64,000 bases of DNA from Nemophila menziesii (lineage: Eukaryota; Streptophyta; Magnoliopsida; Boraginales; Hydrophyllaceae). The DNA is taken from NCBI GenBank assembly GCA_029959085.1, contig JARWIR010000035.1:6492501-6556500 (forward strand). The letters run 5' to 3'. A program made the translations under genes and the position numbers. Positions 36,845-50,520 of this stretch are shown in pieces. How positions within the stretch are numbered: the stretch's first letter is position 1; every line of letters starts with the position of its first letter. The notes below the pieces were generated by a model that searched no databases, was not told where the DNA came from, and was given only the letters and a program-made list of their open reading frames with translations.

Positions 36845-39434
36845 GGGCAAAGATTACGGGTGCTCCTTGATCTTTACCCAAATTTCAAAAAAAAAAAACA
36901 CTTATCTTTAAAATTCTTCCGGATGGTCCTGCATGATCCATCCGTGACCTTTTTTTAACATTTCTGTCAGTTGACCGTTAGTCAACACTAACTGGCGCTA
37001 CGTTAGTGCCACCTCAGCGTCACGTTTGCTCCACCTAAGCATGATGAATAGCATTTACACGTCATTTTTTTAAATCATTTTTTTAATCCTCATACTTCCT
37101 CTTCTTAGCCGCGCTCCACCATCATCAATCGAAACCAAATTAAGGTTCAAAATAGCTCACTCCAACCAGCATTCCCATCCACCAGCCGTTAAACCAAGCC
37201 GATCTCTTCACAAGGAAACCGCCGCCACTCATTTTCCCTTCTCCACCACAATAAACCAGCTTGGATACGCCATTAACAACTAGATTTGCGATTTTTTGGA
37301 CAAGAGGGCCTTTCCTTAAAGAAATACAATCAATAGACGGACAAACCACTTGTTCCTCAAGCTCACACAACTTTAAACCAGTCATACGATTCACTAAAAC
37401 AACCTCATTATCAACATTATTTGATACAAAAATAGATGCAAGATCTTGAAACAATGTCATTTTACTCTCTTGCATAGATTTATATTGATTTCACAAATAT
37501 CGTAGAATCTGTCTACTATCTTCACATAGTCTTGTACAACATTTCTAGTCTGCAATAAGAAAAACACTATCCCTCATCAAATTAATATGTTGATACCATT
37601 AGTACGAAATAAATCGGGGATTGATACTTATGTAATGCGAAACAGACAAATACACCCATATTTTAATAAAAAGCAACTGTGCCCATGTATTGGACAATAG
37701 TATTGCAAATTTACATAGATTGAGATATATTTACTACACTAACGTATATCATAGAGGTAATATATGGTTATTTCGTATAATACATGACTAATAGTGACAA
37801 AATATATATACGACAAGCTATATTAATTTGGTGATAAGGAAAGGAAATTCACCTCTCAACTCTAATGAATCTGGTGAAAAAACAAACATAATCGTCATAT
37901 CTAGTATACGATAAGAAGAAGTATATGAAAACTTCAATTCTAGTTCAATCGGTGGAAAGGACATGAATTTGCAGACGTACACTCGATTTGACTTAGCAAA
38001 AAGAACACGCAGCCGCATAGACCAGATACATCAACACTATAAAAACTACGGTAAAGAACAAGAAACCCGATTGCTAAATTGAACCAGAACACTAGAAATT
38101 AAGAGACCGGATTTATGACGCAACTCCATAAGAGATTTCTTTTTTGCGTCATAAAACCGGTCTCTTAATTTTTCTAGTGTTATAGTTCAATTTAGCCATC
38201 GGTTTATGTTGTTCTTTACCATAGTTTATTTAGTGTTGATGTATCTGGTCTATGCGGTTGCGTGTTCTTTTCGCTAAGTTAAATCGAGTGTACGTCTGCA
38301 AATTCATGTCCTTTCCGCCGATTGAACTAGAATTAAATGTTTCATTTACTTCTTCTTATCGTACGGTAGATATGAGGTTTATATTTCTGTTTTTTTGCTA
38401 GATTCATTCGAGTTGAGATATGCATTTTGTTTTCTTATCACCAAATTAATAGAGTTTATCGTATATATTATGTCACCGTTGGTCTTGTATTATACAAAAT
38501 AACTAGATATTACCTCTATGATATACGTTAGCATAGTAAATATATCAATATCTATATAAAATTGCAATGCTAATGTCCAATACATGGGAACAATTGTTAT
38601 CTTTTGAAACATGGGTGTATTTGGCTGTTTCGCATTACATAAGAATCAATCCCCAATTTATTTCTCACTAGTGGTATCAACATATTAATTTGATGAGGGA
38701 TTGTGTTTTTCTTATTGCAGACTAGAAATGTTGTACAATATTATGTGAAGATAGTAGACAAATTCTACGTTATTTGTGGAATCAATATAAATCTATGCAA
38801 GCAAGGAAAAATGCCATTGTTGCAAGATCTTGCATCTCTTTCTATATCAAATAATGTTGATAATGAGGTTGTTTTAGTGAATCGTATGACTGTTTTAAAG
38901 TTGTGTGAGATTGAGCAACAAGTGTTTTGTCTGTCTATGGAGTGTCTTTCTTTAAGGAAGGGCCTTCTTGTCCAAAAAATCGCTAGATCGAGTTCTTGAT
39001 GGCGTATCCAAGCTGGTTGATGATGGTGGAAAAGGGACCATCAATGGCGGCGGTTTCCTTGTGCAGAGAGAGGCTTGGTGTAAGGGCCGGTAGATGGGAG
39101 GGCTACTTGGAGTGAGCTATTTTGAACCTTAATTTGGGTTCGATTGATGATGGTGGAGTGCGGCGAAGAAGAGGAAGAGTGGGGATTTAAATGATTTAAA
39201 AAAAGTGACGTGTAAATGCTTTTGATATCATGCTTAGGTTGAGCATACGTGGCGCTGAGGTGACACTGACGTGGCGCCAAATGGCTTTAACTAACGGTCA
39301 ACTGACAAAAATGTTAAAAAAGGGCAACATTTATCATAAAATGGATCGTGTAGGGCCATTCGGGAGAATTTTAAAGATAAAAGGATTCTACTACACTTTG
39401 GGTAAAAATCAAGGGCCACCCTTAGTCTTTATCC
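36845..39434. mobile_element. Foldback element, unit 2
   Basis: Same foldback. The right arm here keeps the GCGCTGAGGTGACACTGACGT stretch (~39253-39273) that unit 1 lost between two GTGGCGC repeats. Confidence 0.8.
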
Positions 39435-40604
39435 TTTTTTAGGGGTCATAACTCATAAGGTATTTTCAATTTTGTAAAGGAATAAAAACACTATATTCTA
39501 AACCTTGGGGAGGGTGGGAGTGGGAATGGCCCGGTAGACACTTTCTGATTTTTAAACCATAATTAATTTTAGAGCAAAGTCGAATTTCACACAAACACAA
39601 TTTAACTAGTCTTTTTAGCTTACATATTTGAGGCCTAGGGCCCAAAATAATAATAAGATAATTAAAAAGAAAGAGAAATATAAGTGAAGACCAAAAACAA
39701 GGAATTTAGCATTAAAAATTTAGATATTTGCTTACAATTTGTTTTACATTAATAATTCTGAATCTAATCTGGATATTTGATTGGGAATTGATCTTCTCTA
39801 ATTTTCCAAGGTATTAAAAATTAGTATTTTTGGATTTTTTATTCAATTTTTGTAAAATTTGATCTTTTTGTGTGGTTTTATGTTTATTATATGGTATTGT
39901 ATATATTGGTTAGTTAAGTCCAAATGTGGCATTACATTATAAGTTTAGAAAAAATTTCAGAGAGCCACTTCTATACATAGTTCATATATTTTAATTTTTT
40001 TTATGGTTATAATAAAGTATACATTTTTACATATTTATATATTTCTTTTCCTAGCCAATAAAAGGAAAAGTTTACTTTAAATTTTTGCATCAAGTTCTTT
40101 GAAATAAATTAATGGTAAACAAATTATGATGGATATATTATATGTTTTAAATTATATTTATGAGAAAGTTATACCTATTGTGATTTTTTTATTATTATTT
40201 AGCTTCTTAAATTAGTTGTTTTGTAATGCGCAATAATTAATTACATTATATGTATCCCACTTGTATTTCATAAAATAAATGATACACCAGAAAAATAAAA
40301 AATCTCATATATATGAAATATCCGATAAATTTAATGTGGTCTAACTCATATGAGGTTGAGTATAATTCTCCTAGTAAACTAGAAATATAAAGTCTAAACT
40401 GAATAATCTATATAATGGGTCTACATTTTAGTTTCGCCTAAGACAGCCATGCCCCCAATATATTTGGACGAATATTCAGTGAAGTAATTTTGATTTCTTA
40501 AGTTTATATCTCTTTTCTCTTGGACAAATATCTAAATATATTTATGTGACGATTAAACGAGATCAAGGGGTGTATACTGTGTCGTGTTTACAATTAATAT
40601 TATT

Positions 40605-41212
40605 TAGGGGAAAGCATGTGTCGGTTTTATTCGATTTTAAGATTAGAGTGAATCAAAAATAATATATTTTGGTTTAATAAACTGCTTGGGTAACCCAAAG
40701 GTAGGGTAAAAAAAATATCCTCGGGTAGATTCTGGTTACTTTTCGGTTACCTTCGGTTTACCACCATTAGTCAACATTAGCCAACCTTTTTTTAACGCAT
40801 GAAAAAGTTAAAAAATGACCAATTCTGAAAAGAACTGATATCATTATATTTTAAAAGATTAAAATTACAATTTTGACATTACAAACCAAGAAGTCGTAAA
40901 AATAATATTTTGTTTGAATATCAAAAGCCTAGGTTGATTGGGGATTTGGTAGTGACCTTTGGAATATCCGAAAAGGCAAATGAAAAGACTTCTCTAATAT
41001 GCATATTTTGTATTTTTTATTATAAGGTTTTTTGGTTTGCGTAAGTCTAACCCAATAGATTGGGTAATATATAGGTAATATATATAGACCCGAAAAATCA
41101 TAAAGTAGCCAATAGGTAAGGTTGACCCCGGTAAAATTAATGTATCTTTTAAGTCGGTTTTGTTAAAATTAACTCGAATTTCCGTTTTAGTATAAAATTT
41201 TGCTCTGCACTA
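40605..41212. mobile_element. Ac-type hAT MITE (608 bp), unit 2
   Basis: Same element in its longer form. The right end reads GCTCTGCACTA and is followed by ATGTTATC (41213-41220). The empty paralogous site within the same unit is near 43670 (unit 3 start) and 22462 (unit 2 start). Confidence 0.85.
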
Positions 41213-41991
41213 ATGTTATCTATTTTAAAAATCCCTTTAGCATGTCAATGCTTATAATGGTACTTCTATTCATATCCATGAAATAAAAATAGGAAACGGT
41301 AAAGATTTATCAAAAAAATTCTTTCTAAAGCCTGTCGTTATAAAGGTGGAAGAAGTGTTAAAGGAAGATACGGTGCATTATTCTTCAGTTTTTACATTCA
41401 CATGCCATGTTTAAGCTTAAGCTATTAGATAGAGACTTAAATAAGTATTTATGCTTGCAACATTTCATTTACAGGATACATTTGAGGAAATTGATCTTGA
41501 AGGCAATCTTTCATAACAGATTGTAGTTTTAACTTCAGGGACAAATAGCTACCTCGAGTTCATCTGTTAGCTCACTAGATTCGAACTCCATTGCAGCTGA
41601 ATTGATGGAGAAAGTAAATCCATCAAGCTTTGTAGCGAGATAAAGGCCTATAGATATAGAAGCTAAAGAAAATCGGCAAGGAAATGAGATTTTTCATCAC
41701 TGAGGGTTTTGATAATGGTCGTGATTCTGTTACTTGTGACCAAGAGCTTATAGAATTACAGGTTTGAAATGTACAAGTTTCCTGAAGTTAAATTCTAAAG
41801 CATTTTATTTTACATGTTTTCGAGCATTCCTTTTATAAATGTGGAGCTTCATCTGATTGGTTTCACTTTAAATGCATAATTGCATTTAACAAAAATGTAG
41901 TTACACATTTTTTTCTCCTTATTTCCGTACCTATAGACTTCACACAATCAATGTATGCTTTATGATAACATATCTATACACTAATACAGTT

Positions 41992-43503
41992 TGGGTTTCT
42001 AGGTATGACAAAATTAGCGACGACCCGCGTTCGTCGCTAGTTTTTCATTGTTAGCGACGACCGCACGATTTCGTCGCTAACCAATTAAAATTTTGTCGCT
42101 AATTTTGATCATTGTTAGCGACGACCATCATTCGTTGCTGGATAATAAGAAAGTCGTCGCTATATTGTAAATTTTTTTTGATTAATTTTTTAATAAAAAA
42201 GTCGTCGTTAATTGTCTTTGGTTATTAGCGACAAAGAAAGTCGTCGCTAGGTTTCATTAGTAGCGACGAAAATTTGAAATATTAGCGACGAAAATGCGAG
42301 TCGTCGCAAAAAAAACGTAAAATAAAACGCAAGCAGTTTTTTCAACACAGAAAATACCCTAATATTAATATTTTCCCCCACTTTCTCTCAAAACCCTAAC
42401 TCCTATTTTCCTAAATATTTACCACTTAATTCTCTAAATCATCTAACACCATTCTTAGGTCCGTATTCGAGGTTGGACAAGGTCAATCTACAAATTCTTC
42501 ATTCAATTTATGGTATTTTTCCAAAAATACAATCTTTTTTGTTTTGTTTAATGTAATGGTGAATTGCATGATTTAATGTTTGATTAGTCTAATAAGTAAC
42601 TGGCACACCATTTATGGGTCCACATTCAAGGTGGGGTATGGTCAATTTTCAATCTTCCCATCAAATTCAAGGTATTTTCAATAAAATTCATACTTTTTAT
42701 AATTTGATTTTTTTATTAGAATTGTTAATAAATATGTGATCACATTGTATAAAACGTTATTAGGCTAATAAATACTTGTTTTATGATTTTATTTTTGATT
42801 GATATGTTGTAATTCATGCAATTGTTCATTTGTGTTTATTATTTTCTTATATATATATATATATGTATTTGTTTAATTAGATATATATGAAATTGTTTTT
42901 CTATTTAATAGTTTGTAATTTTAATTCATTCAGTGTGTTGTAATTTTAATTCTTTTATTCATTTGGTTGTAATTTTTAATTTATTTATCATTTGGGTTGT
43001 AATAATTATTTATTTTATTTTCATATGCATGTAGTTGTTTAGATATATCAAATCATTATTAAAAGATGTCACCGGGCCTTGATAAGAGTAGGATCAAAGC
43101 CAATGACCTTTTGCCGGAAGAATATATGTATGGTGTAATAGATTTTGTCGAGTTTTCCGTCAAACAAGATGGTTTTAATGACTATATTTTTTGCCCATGT
43201 AATCGTTGTTTGAATAATCGTTGATATCCATCACAAACGGTTAGGGCTCACCTTTTACTGCATAAGGTTATGTCCATGTATGAGGTTTGGACAAAACACG
43301 GTGAAACAATAGACATTACCAAAGAAACCGTGCCAAGATAATGAAATGTTAAATGCATATGAAGATTTGAGAACCAGTTATGAAGTTGGTGGACATTCGG
43401 GTGATACCGTGATGACAGATGCACATCAAACTAGTCGTTATGTTCGAGGAACTGGAGATCGAATTATATCCTGGATCTACAGTGATGAGTTCCTTGTATT
43501 TCA
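41992..43503 (+). mobile_element. CACTA II, 5' part only, unit 2
   Basis: Same truncated element, with TAATACAG at its start, the GCGACGA array to ~42310 and the cut at the unit 2/3 junction. A longer AT run (ATATATATATATAT) lies in the leader near 42850. Confidence 0.8.
43066..43503 (+). pseudogene. CACTA II TNP2 N-terminal fragment, unit 2
   Basis: Here the start codon is a normal ATG (43066). MSPGLDKSRIKANDLLPEEY runs to a stop at 43222. The remainder continues in another frame to the junction. Confidence 0.8.
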
Positions 43504-43511
43504 TCGCCAAA
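43504..43511. other. Unit 2/unit 3 junction with the same 8-bp microhomology
   Basis: The joint is the same as at 22295-22302, with TCGCCAAA at the switch point. Two identical joints mean that one breakage event made the first duplication. Later copies then arose by unequal exchange, gene conversion or rolling-circle copying, not by independent events. Confidence 0.85.
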
Positions 43512-44085
43512 GACTTCCATGTCTCCGATATATTTGGTTGAACATTCAGTGAAGTAATTTTGGTTTCTTAAGTTTATATTTCTTTTCTCTTGAACAAATA
43601 TCTAAATATATTTATATGACGAATAAACGAGATCATGGGGTTTATATTGTTTCGTGTTTACAATTAATGTTATCCATGTTAAAATTCCCTTTAGCGTGTC
43701 AATGCTTATAAGCGTACTTCTATTTATATCCAGGAAATAAAAATAGTAAGAAGCCTGTCTTTGTAAAGGTGGAAGAACTGTCAAGGAAGATAATGTGTGT
43801 TATTCTTCCGTTCTTAAATTCACATGACATGTTTAAGCTTAAGATATTAGATAGAGACTTAAATAAATATTTATACTTGCAACATTTCATTTACATTCAT
43901 AGGCCATGTTTAAGCTTCATCCGATTGGTTTCACTTTAAATGCATAATTGGCTAATTGCATTTAACACAAATGTAGTTACACATTTTTCCCCTTATTTTC
44001 ATACCTATAGACTTATCACACAATGAACGAATGCTTTATGATAACTTATTTATAGTATATTTTATATGTTGGTTATAAAAACAAA

Positions 44086-45703
44086 CTTATAAAAATATTT
44101 GTAAAGATTGATAATTCATGGATTTGTCACAAAAGAATAGGTCATTTGAATTTATATAGTCTAAAGTTGTCACACTATGGTTCAAGGTCTTCCAGAATAT
44201 CAAGAGAAAGATTGGAGCATGTGAAGCTTGTGCGCTTGGAAAAAAAAACATCACCATTAATCATTTCCAAAAAGAGTAGCCCGAAAAGCAACTCAAGTAC
44301 TCGAGCTTGTTCATGCTGATGTCTGTGGACCGATGAGCAACCATCTCATGGTAATGATCGTTACTTTATTCTTTTCATTCATGGTTTCTCAAGAATGACA
44401 TGGCTTTATTTTATGAAAGTAAAATATAAATTTTTTACAATATTTAAGTGATTCAAAAAATTTATAAAAAAACAAAGCGGTCCTTTTATAAAAACATTGA
44501 GAAGTGATAATGAAAAGAATATATTGCACGTGAAATTGATAAATTTTGTGAAAAAAAGGTGTAACAACTTACTACAACATATACTCGGCAACAAAATGGA
44601 GTATGTGAAAGGACAAATCAAATAGTGGTGGAAATGACCATATTAATGATTCATGGAAAGGATTTGCCAAAAATGTTAGGGTTAAGCCGTTTATAAATCG
44701 TTGTATCTTCTCAATAGATCTTCAACAAAATCACTTTAAAATCAAACGCCGCTTGAAGCTTGGAATGGAATAAAGCCAAAAATGAAACATTTGAGACTTT
44801 TTGGAAGCATTTTTTATGCTCAATAACCCAAGAAGAAAAGAAAAATCTTGATGAGTCAAGTGAAAATTGTATCCTTGTTGGATATAGTTCAAAGTCAAAA
44901 GCATATCGGCTTTATAATTTGATGAGAATGAGATTGGAAGGAAAAAAGATTGAGAGAAAGAAAATCATCTCATTGAAGGACAATCAAGATTCAAGTGATA
45001 ATGATGATTTAACCCTTACCATACCTGATTCTCTAGTGTCCTCAATTAGTCCATCAAGTAACGATACAAGTTTAAGTATGTATTATCAAAACCCAAGACC
45101 AGATTCTAATCCATGAAAAATGAGAAGTTTGAACGACATTTATGCAAGTTACAATTGTTGTATGGTCGAACCAGATTCATTTGAAGAGGCCGTGAAAGAA
45201 GAGACATGAGAAGAATCCATGGACGAGGAAATACAAATGACTAAGAAAAAAACTTGGGATCTTGTCAAAAAACCAAATGAAAGGGAAATGATTTTTGTAA
45301 AGTGGATCTACAAGATGAAATATAACCCCAGTGGAATTATGAAAAAGACAAAGCAATACTTGTTACCTAGAGTTATTCTCAACAACTGAGAGTATACTAC
45401 AACGAAACTTTTGCACATGTTGCATAACTTGACATAATCAAAGCCTTGATTGCGTTTGCGGAACACAAAAATTGAAGTCTTTACCAATTTGATGTTAAAT
45501 TTGCATTTCTTAGTGACAAATTAAATGAGAAGTTTATGTTTAACACCCTCAAGACTATGTTTTTAATAAAACGAAGAAAAGGTGTACAAGCTAAGCAAAG
45601 CATTGTACGGGACGGAGCAAGCACCAATGGCATGGTCAATGGAGGGTTTATTAAAGGGGCAGGGGAGAATCAAACCTTCCCTGAATCCGTAAATTTCATA
45701 ATA
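44086..45703 (+). pseudogene. Ty1/copia pol remnant, unit 3
   Basis: Same remnant. This copy keeps the longest open stretch, 118 codons at 44760-45116, because it lacks the stop at the unit 1 equivalent of 2599 and the A-run indel of unit 2. The RT end near 45536-45718 is also open without a stop. A 4-bp loss near 44563 (GTGTAACAAC for GTGTTGATAGACAAC-type sequence) damages the integrase part. It is still a pseudogene. Confidence 0.9.
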
Positions 45704-45798
45704 TCATTCACAAAATAAGAAACAACGAGTTAATAGTAAACAAAATTATCTTCTTATTTTTAAATATATTATCTTATCCTTTCTATACACAATATTAT

Positions 45799-46638
<840 letters not shown>

Positions 46639-47343
46639 CTAAGGTTGGTACTTAACTACAGCCAGTCCTTGAAACGGAGAAACCGTAGTACTCTCAATAC
46701 CACCAATATGTTTAAGTGAAGGTTTTACAGAGCTAGAAAAAGATGCACATATTTTACCCATCTAAGCACTTGAAAGAAACAAAACTTTAGTCCCCCTTTG
46801 TTTTTATGCCATCACAGGATCTTGTATCAAACAAATAATAGGGCTTATAACTTGATAAGCCAACCCCAAGTTTAATACACCATCCATTTTTTCATGAAAA
46901 ACTCTTCTCGGCTTGATTTTCACCTACATCCTAACAAAATAAATTAATAAATATTTCAATAACCCAAAAATTGTTACTTTTTAATTCCTAATTCATCTCT
47001 GTCAAACATGTCATACTTAATAAACTCAATAATATTTTAACATTCTCGATTACTTAGCCAAATCCATACTGCCTTAGAAAATCCTAGAACCGATAAATCT
47101 TTTTAAATCCAATTAGAATATGCTAGCAAGGAGAAAAAGTATCATGATAAGGTGAATTACTATGTTTTTTATGAGAAAAAAATGCTGAAATATGGAAATA
47201 AACGTGCATGTTGTGGGGGTGATATCATTGAATTAGAGTCGGGAGTAGTTGTTGAGTCGATTAGTTCCATCGACTACTGCCACGATAATTTGAGTTATAT
47301 TCATTTTTGAATCCCGTTTATTTAGTATACATGGGTCTTATAA

Positions 47344-47625
47344 CTCGGCCATGATCATAAAGATGTTAGTAAAAAACTGGAAAGTTTGGACTGGGAGGGT
47401 GATAAGGAGCTTAAGCTAAGAGTGCTTTTGCTGGGAGAATTCACCAACAGTGTCAGAATCCTTGGTTTGAACAAGTTTAAGAAAGAATGGATAAAAGGTC
47501 CAGAGATGATCTTCCCTGGAAGTAACCCACATCTTCTCATTATAAAAGGCAAACTATATGTTGTTGGTGGATTATGTACAAATTGCAAAGAGCTAGATAA
47601 TATTATTTTCAATCCCTATTTGTGA
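47344..47625 (+). pseudogene. Kelch-repeat-like gene fragment, unit 3
   Basis: Same frame and same KLYVVGG blade. Close upstream the unit differs (AAGATG for AAGTTG near 47360). It runs directly into the zf-RVT fragment. Confidence 0.4.
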
Positions 47626-47947
47626 ATTCTGTAACCTAGTAAGTGAAGACAGAGACCATCTCTTCTGGGAGTGCTCATTCACCAAATGTATCTGGTTTAG
47701 ATGCTTAAACACGAAGGGTGTGCAATCCAAAATTACGTCTTGGAGCTTGTTAATGGAGTGGTTTGCCAAGGTCTACAACGGCAAATCCACTTCTGATAAT
47801 ATTCTGAAAATTCTTCTATCGATTGCATCATATACTATATGGATTGAGCGAAATAATAGAGTATTCAACAAAGTGTATAAGTCAGAGGAAGAGATTTCCG
47901 AGTGTTTTTTCAATGGCATTTCGAGAGAATCTTGCAAGATTTACTAA
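47621..47947 (+). pseudogene. LINE zf-RVT tail, unit 3
   Basis: Same domain with CEFC and HLFWEC intact; KRIW is changed to KCIW near 47687. It is otherwise like unit 1. Confidence 0.8.
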
Positions 47948-48395
47948 GATGAAAGAGGAAACGCATGTGGTTTTGGCTAGGGTTCGATGGAGCAGGTGAA
48001 GAGGCTTTCAACGTACTTGTTTGTACTTTGAGAGTTTCCTTAGATTTTTTTGTTTTATTATGTTGGTAAAGTGTTTGGGCTGATCTAGTTGATTAGCCAA
48101 TATGTCTTATTATGTAATGGCACAATAGTCCCATATATTACGATAAGTTTGATGGTATAAAAAAATTGCTACTAGCCTAGTAAAAAAAATTTAAAAAAAT
48201 AAAAATGAAAAAAAAACTTAGAAAACTCTTCCCAATGATCCTGTATTTTTTGGTAGACTATTACATGACCGTTTTGAACTTTGGAGAGTTGTAACTGGGA
48301 CCTTGAAATTGATGGATTCATCCTCACTGAAATTTGATGTGGAATGTTAACAATAACTGTTTTTATCCTTACAAACCAGAAGAAGAAGCTCCCAA

Positions 48396-49070
48396 GTGGA
48401 GCATTATACCGATATAAGTTTTAAAGATGGGCACACCATGATATATAACTTGATTGAGAGACCAACTGTTGTGTCAGGAAATTTGACGATTTGCATTTTA
48501 TCTTACATGTTACACCCAATAAATTTGAGAAAAGAATTACGTACTACATTTTATTTTGATATAGCTGAAGACTTGCTGTTACCACGAGGCCTTTTTTTTA
48601 TTTTTTTTGTCAAAACCACCCGGCCTGACACTACATTGGAACCTTTTTTGTTGATGATAGAGGAAAGAATTTTTTTGTTTGTTTTGGACGGTACATGTAC
48701 TAAATACTTGTGGTCCAGAAAGTATATTACAGTTTTCATAGCACTGTGTTCACCCTCAAAACAACTACTAAAGGAGGGCCAAGTGTTAAAGTGGAAAAAT
48801 ATATCTTCTCTCATTACAGATACTTCGGAACACCGCCTCCAAGCTTGCATTACATATATGTTTTCTCTATCCATCGTTTACTTTACTTTTTTGCATACTA
48901 AAAATAATAACTCCAAGTTTGAACCACCATCCTGCCACCACGAACCTTACTTAGACCACCACCATCCCAAGTTTGAAGCACCATCACCACCACCATTTAA
49001 GGCTCAAATTAGACACCACAAAACCTTAAAACATCGCTTGACCACCGATCAACCACCACGTCATACCTAG
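48396..49070 (+). CDS. Longest plus-strand open frame of the array (224 codons), hypothetical
   Basis: In unit 3 the frame is unbroken from MEHYTDISFKDG to the His/Pro-rich end HHKTLKHRLTTDQPPRHT. It is probably the ancestral state, since units 1 and 2 differ by one indel each. There is a hydrophobic stretch in the middle (MFSLSIVYFTFL) that could pass for a membrane segment. I see no family motif. It may be a chance frame; transcript evidence would be needed to believe it. Confidence 0.2.
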   Translation: MEHYTDISFKDGHTMIYNLIERPTVVSGNLTICILSYMLHPINLRKELRTTFYFDIAEDLLLPRGLFFIFFVKTTRPDTTLEPFLLMIEERIFLFVLDGTCTKYLWSRKYITVFIALCSPSKQLLKEGQVLKWKNISSLITDTSEHRLQACITYMFSLSIVYFTFLHTKNNNSKFEPPSCHHEPYLDHHHPKFEAPSPPPFKAQIRHHKTLKHRLTTDQPPRHT

Positions 49071-49168
49071 TCACCAATTACACACCACGCCCCCAACACC
49101 ATTGAAGCTCACGAGCCACCATTCTGGACTTGAGATGTTTCAGGTGGAAAGGGTTCGTGCTGTGTGTG

Positions 49169-50114
49169 TTTTAGATTTAAGGATTATATGAGATATGATG
49201 AAAAATATAAAAATATTTGTTGTATGAAAAATTTAGATTTTATTCAATTCGAATGGACCTTTTTAATTAGAACAAATAAGATTCAGTATCTCTTGGGGTC
49301 TTAGGTCTTAAGTAAAGCTCTTTAAAACTCTTCGAAATTCAATTCTCTTTTTTATTTTTTGGAAAGAATATTTTTTTCTTTTCTAAATAAAAAATTAATA
49401 ATAAATCATTTTTAATAAAATAATGTAAATCTGTCTAAAACATTGCTGAAGATGGGCAATGAAGATTGGTGAGAACCTTTCTAAACAACCTCCAGTACGG
49501 AAGGCTACCTGAAGACCGAGCTAAAATGGGCTTAAGTACGAAGGTGCCCGACCAAGTTCTGACGAATGGTCATAGAAAGGAATTTATCGAGCTAGATCTA
49601 TCATTTTGTCCTCTTTGGAACTTTCTCTTCCATCTAATCTAGACTAAAACCCTCTGGGCAAAGACAGACATTTAGTATATCAGTCTAGACAGACTGGTGG
49701 CACTAATATGAAATCGATAGCATGGTGGTAAGGAAAAAACCTTTTTAAACCAAGCTCCTTTACGATCTTCTTGGACTAATGACTCAATCCGTCATTCTCA
49801 AACCTGAATAAGGATCCTAGAAATACTCATTATTTATTTTATTCTTTTTGGGTATCGTCTAAACGACAGCTCAAAGCCTTTTTTTTGTTATAGGGGAGGC
49901 CTAAAGGCCGGGAAGTCAACACTTCCTGAAAAAATTATTAGTTACATAAACAGACTCTCGGAATAACCCACCCATAACGATCTCATGTTAACGATCTCCA
50001 AAGACCATTCAGTGGGTCTCTATAAAGAATTGGACACTCACTCTTTTCGCATTATTTGCACCAAATTTAGCTATACAAGACTTTTTCGAACATTGATGAA
50101 ATACATATATATTT
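49169..50114. repeat. Dispersed direct repeat X, unit 3
   Basis: Same as X in unit 1, and it keeps the 52 bp lost in unit 2. The TATA-like box is at ~50018. Confidence 0.45.
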
Positions 50115-50274
50115 TCACACCATTCACAACACATGAATCATATCCATGATTTGTACCATGAGATATTCTTGCAAAGGACACCATCTCGGATGTAACTAAT
50201 GTATTACCAGCATTGTGCATTTCATGAATCTATAAGAAATAATAAGAATTATAACTTTAAAAATAAATGTGTAT

Positions 50275-50495
50275 TATTCCAGAAAAAGAAAGTTTCCAAA
50301 AAAAGAAACTTTCTCAAAAGGGATACTGTCCAAAAAGGAAAGTTTCCAAAAAAGGAATCTTTCCTAAATGGATCCTTTCATAAAAATGAAACTTTCCCAA
50401 AAGAGAAACTATCCAAAAAAGCAAGTTTATAATAAAAAAAACTTTCCTAAATGGGATCCTTTCCGAAAAAAGAAAGTTTCCAAAATAGAGAAGTT
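50275..50495. repeat. GAAAGTTTCC cluster, unit 3
   Basis: Same cluster. A T replaces C at ~50429, and CCAAAATAGAG is found near 50482. Confidence 0.6.
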
Positions 50496-50520
50496 CTCAA
50501 GGAGTGTACATGTTAAATAC

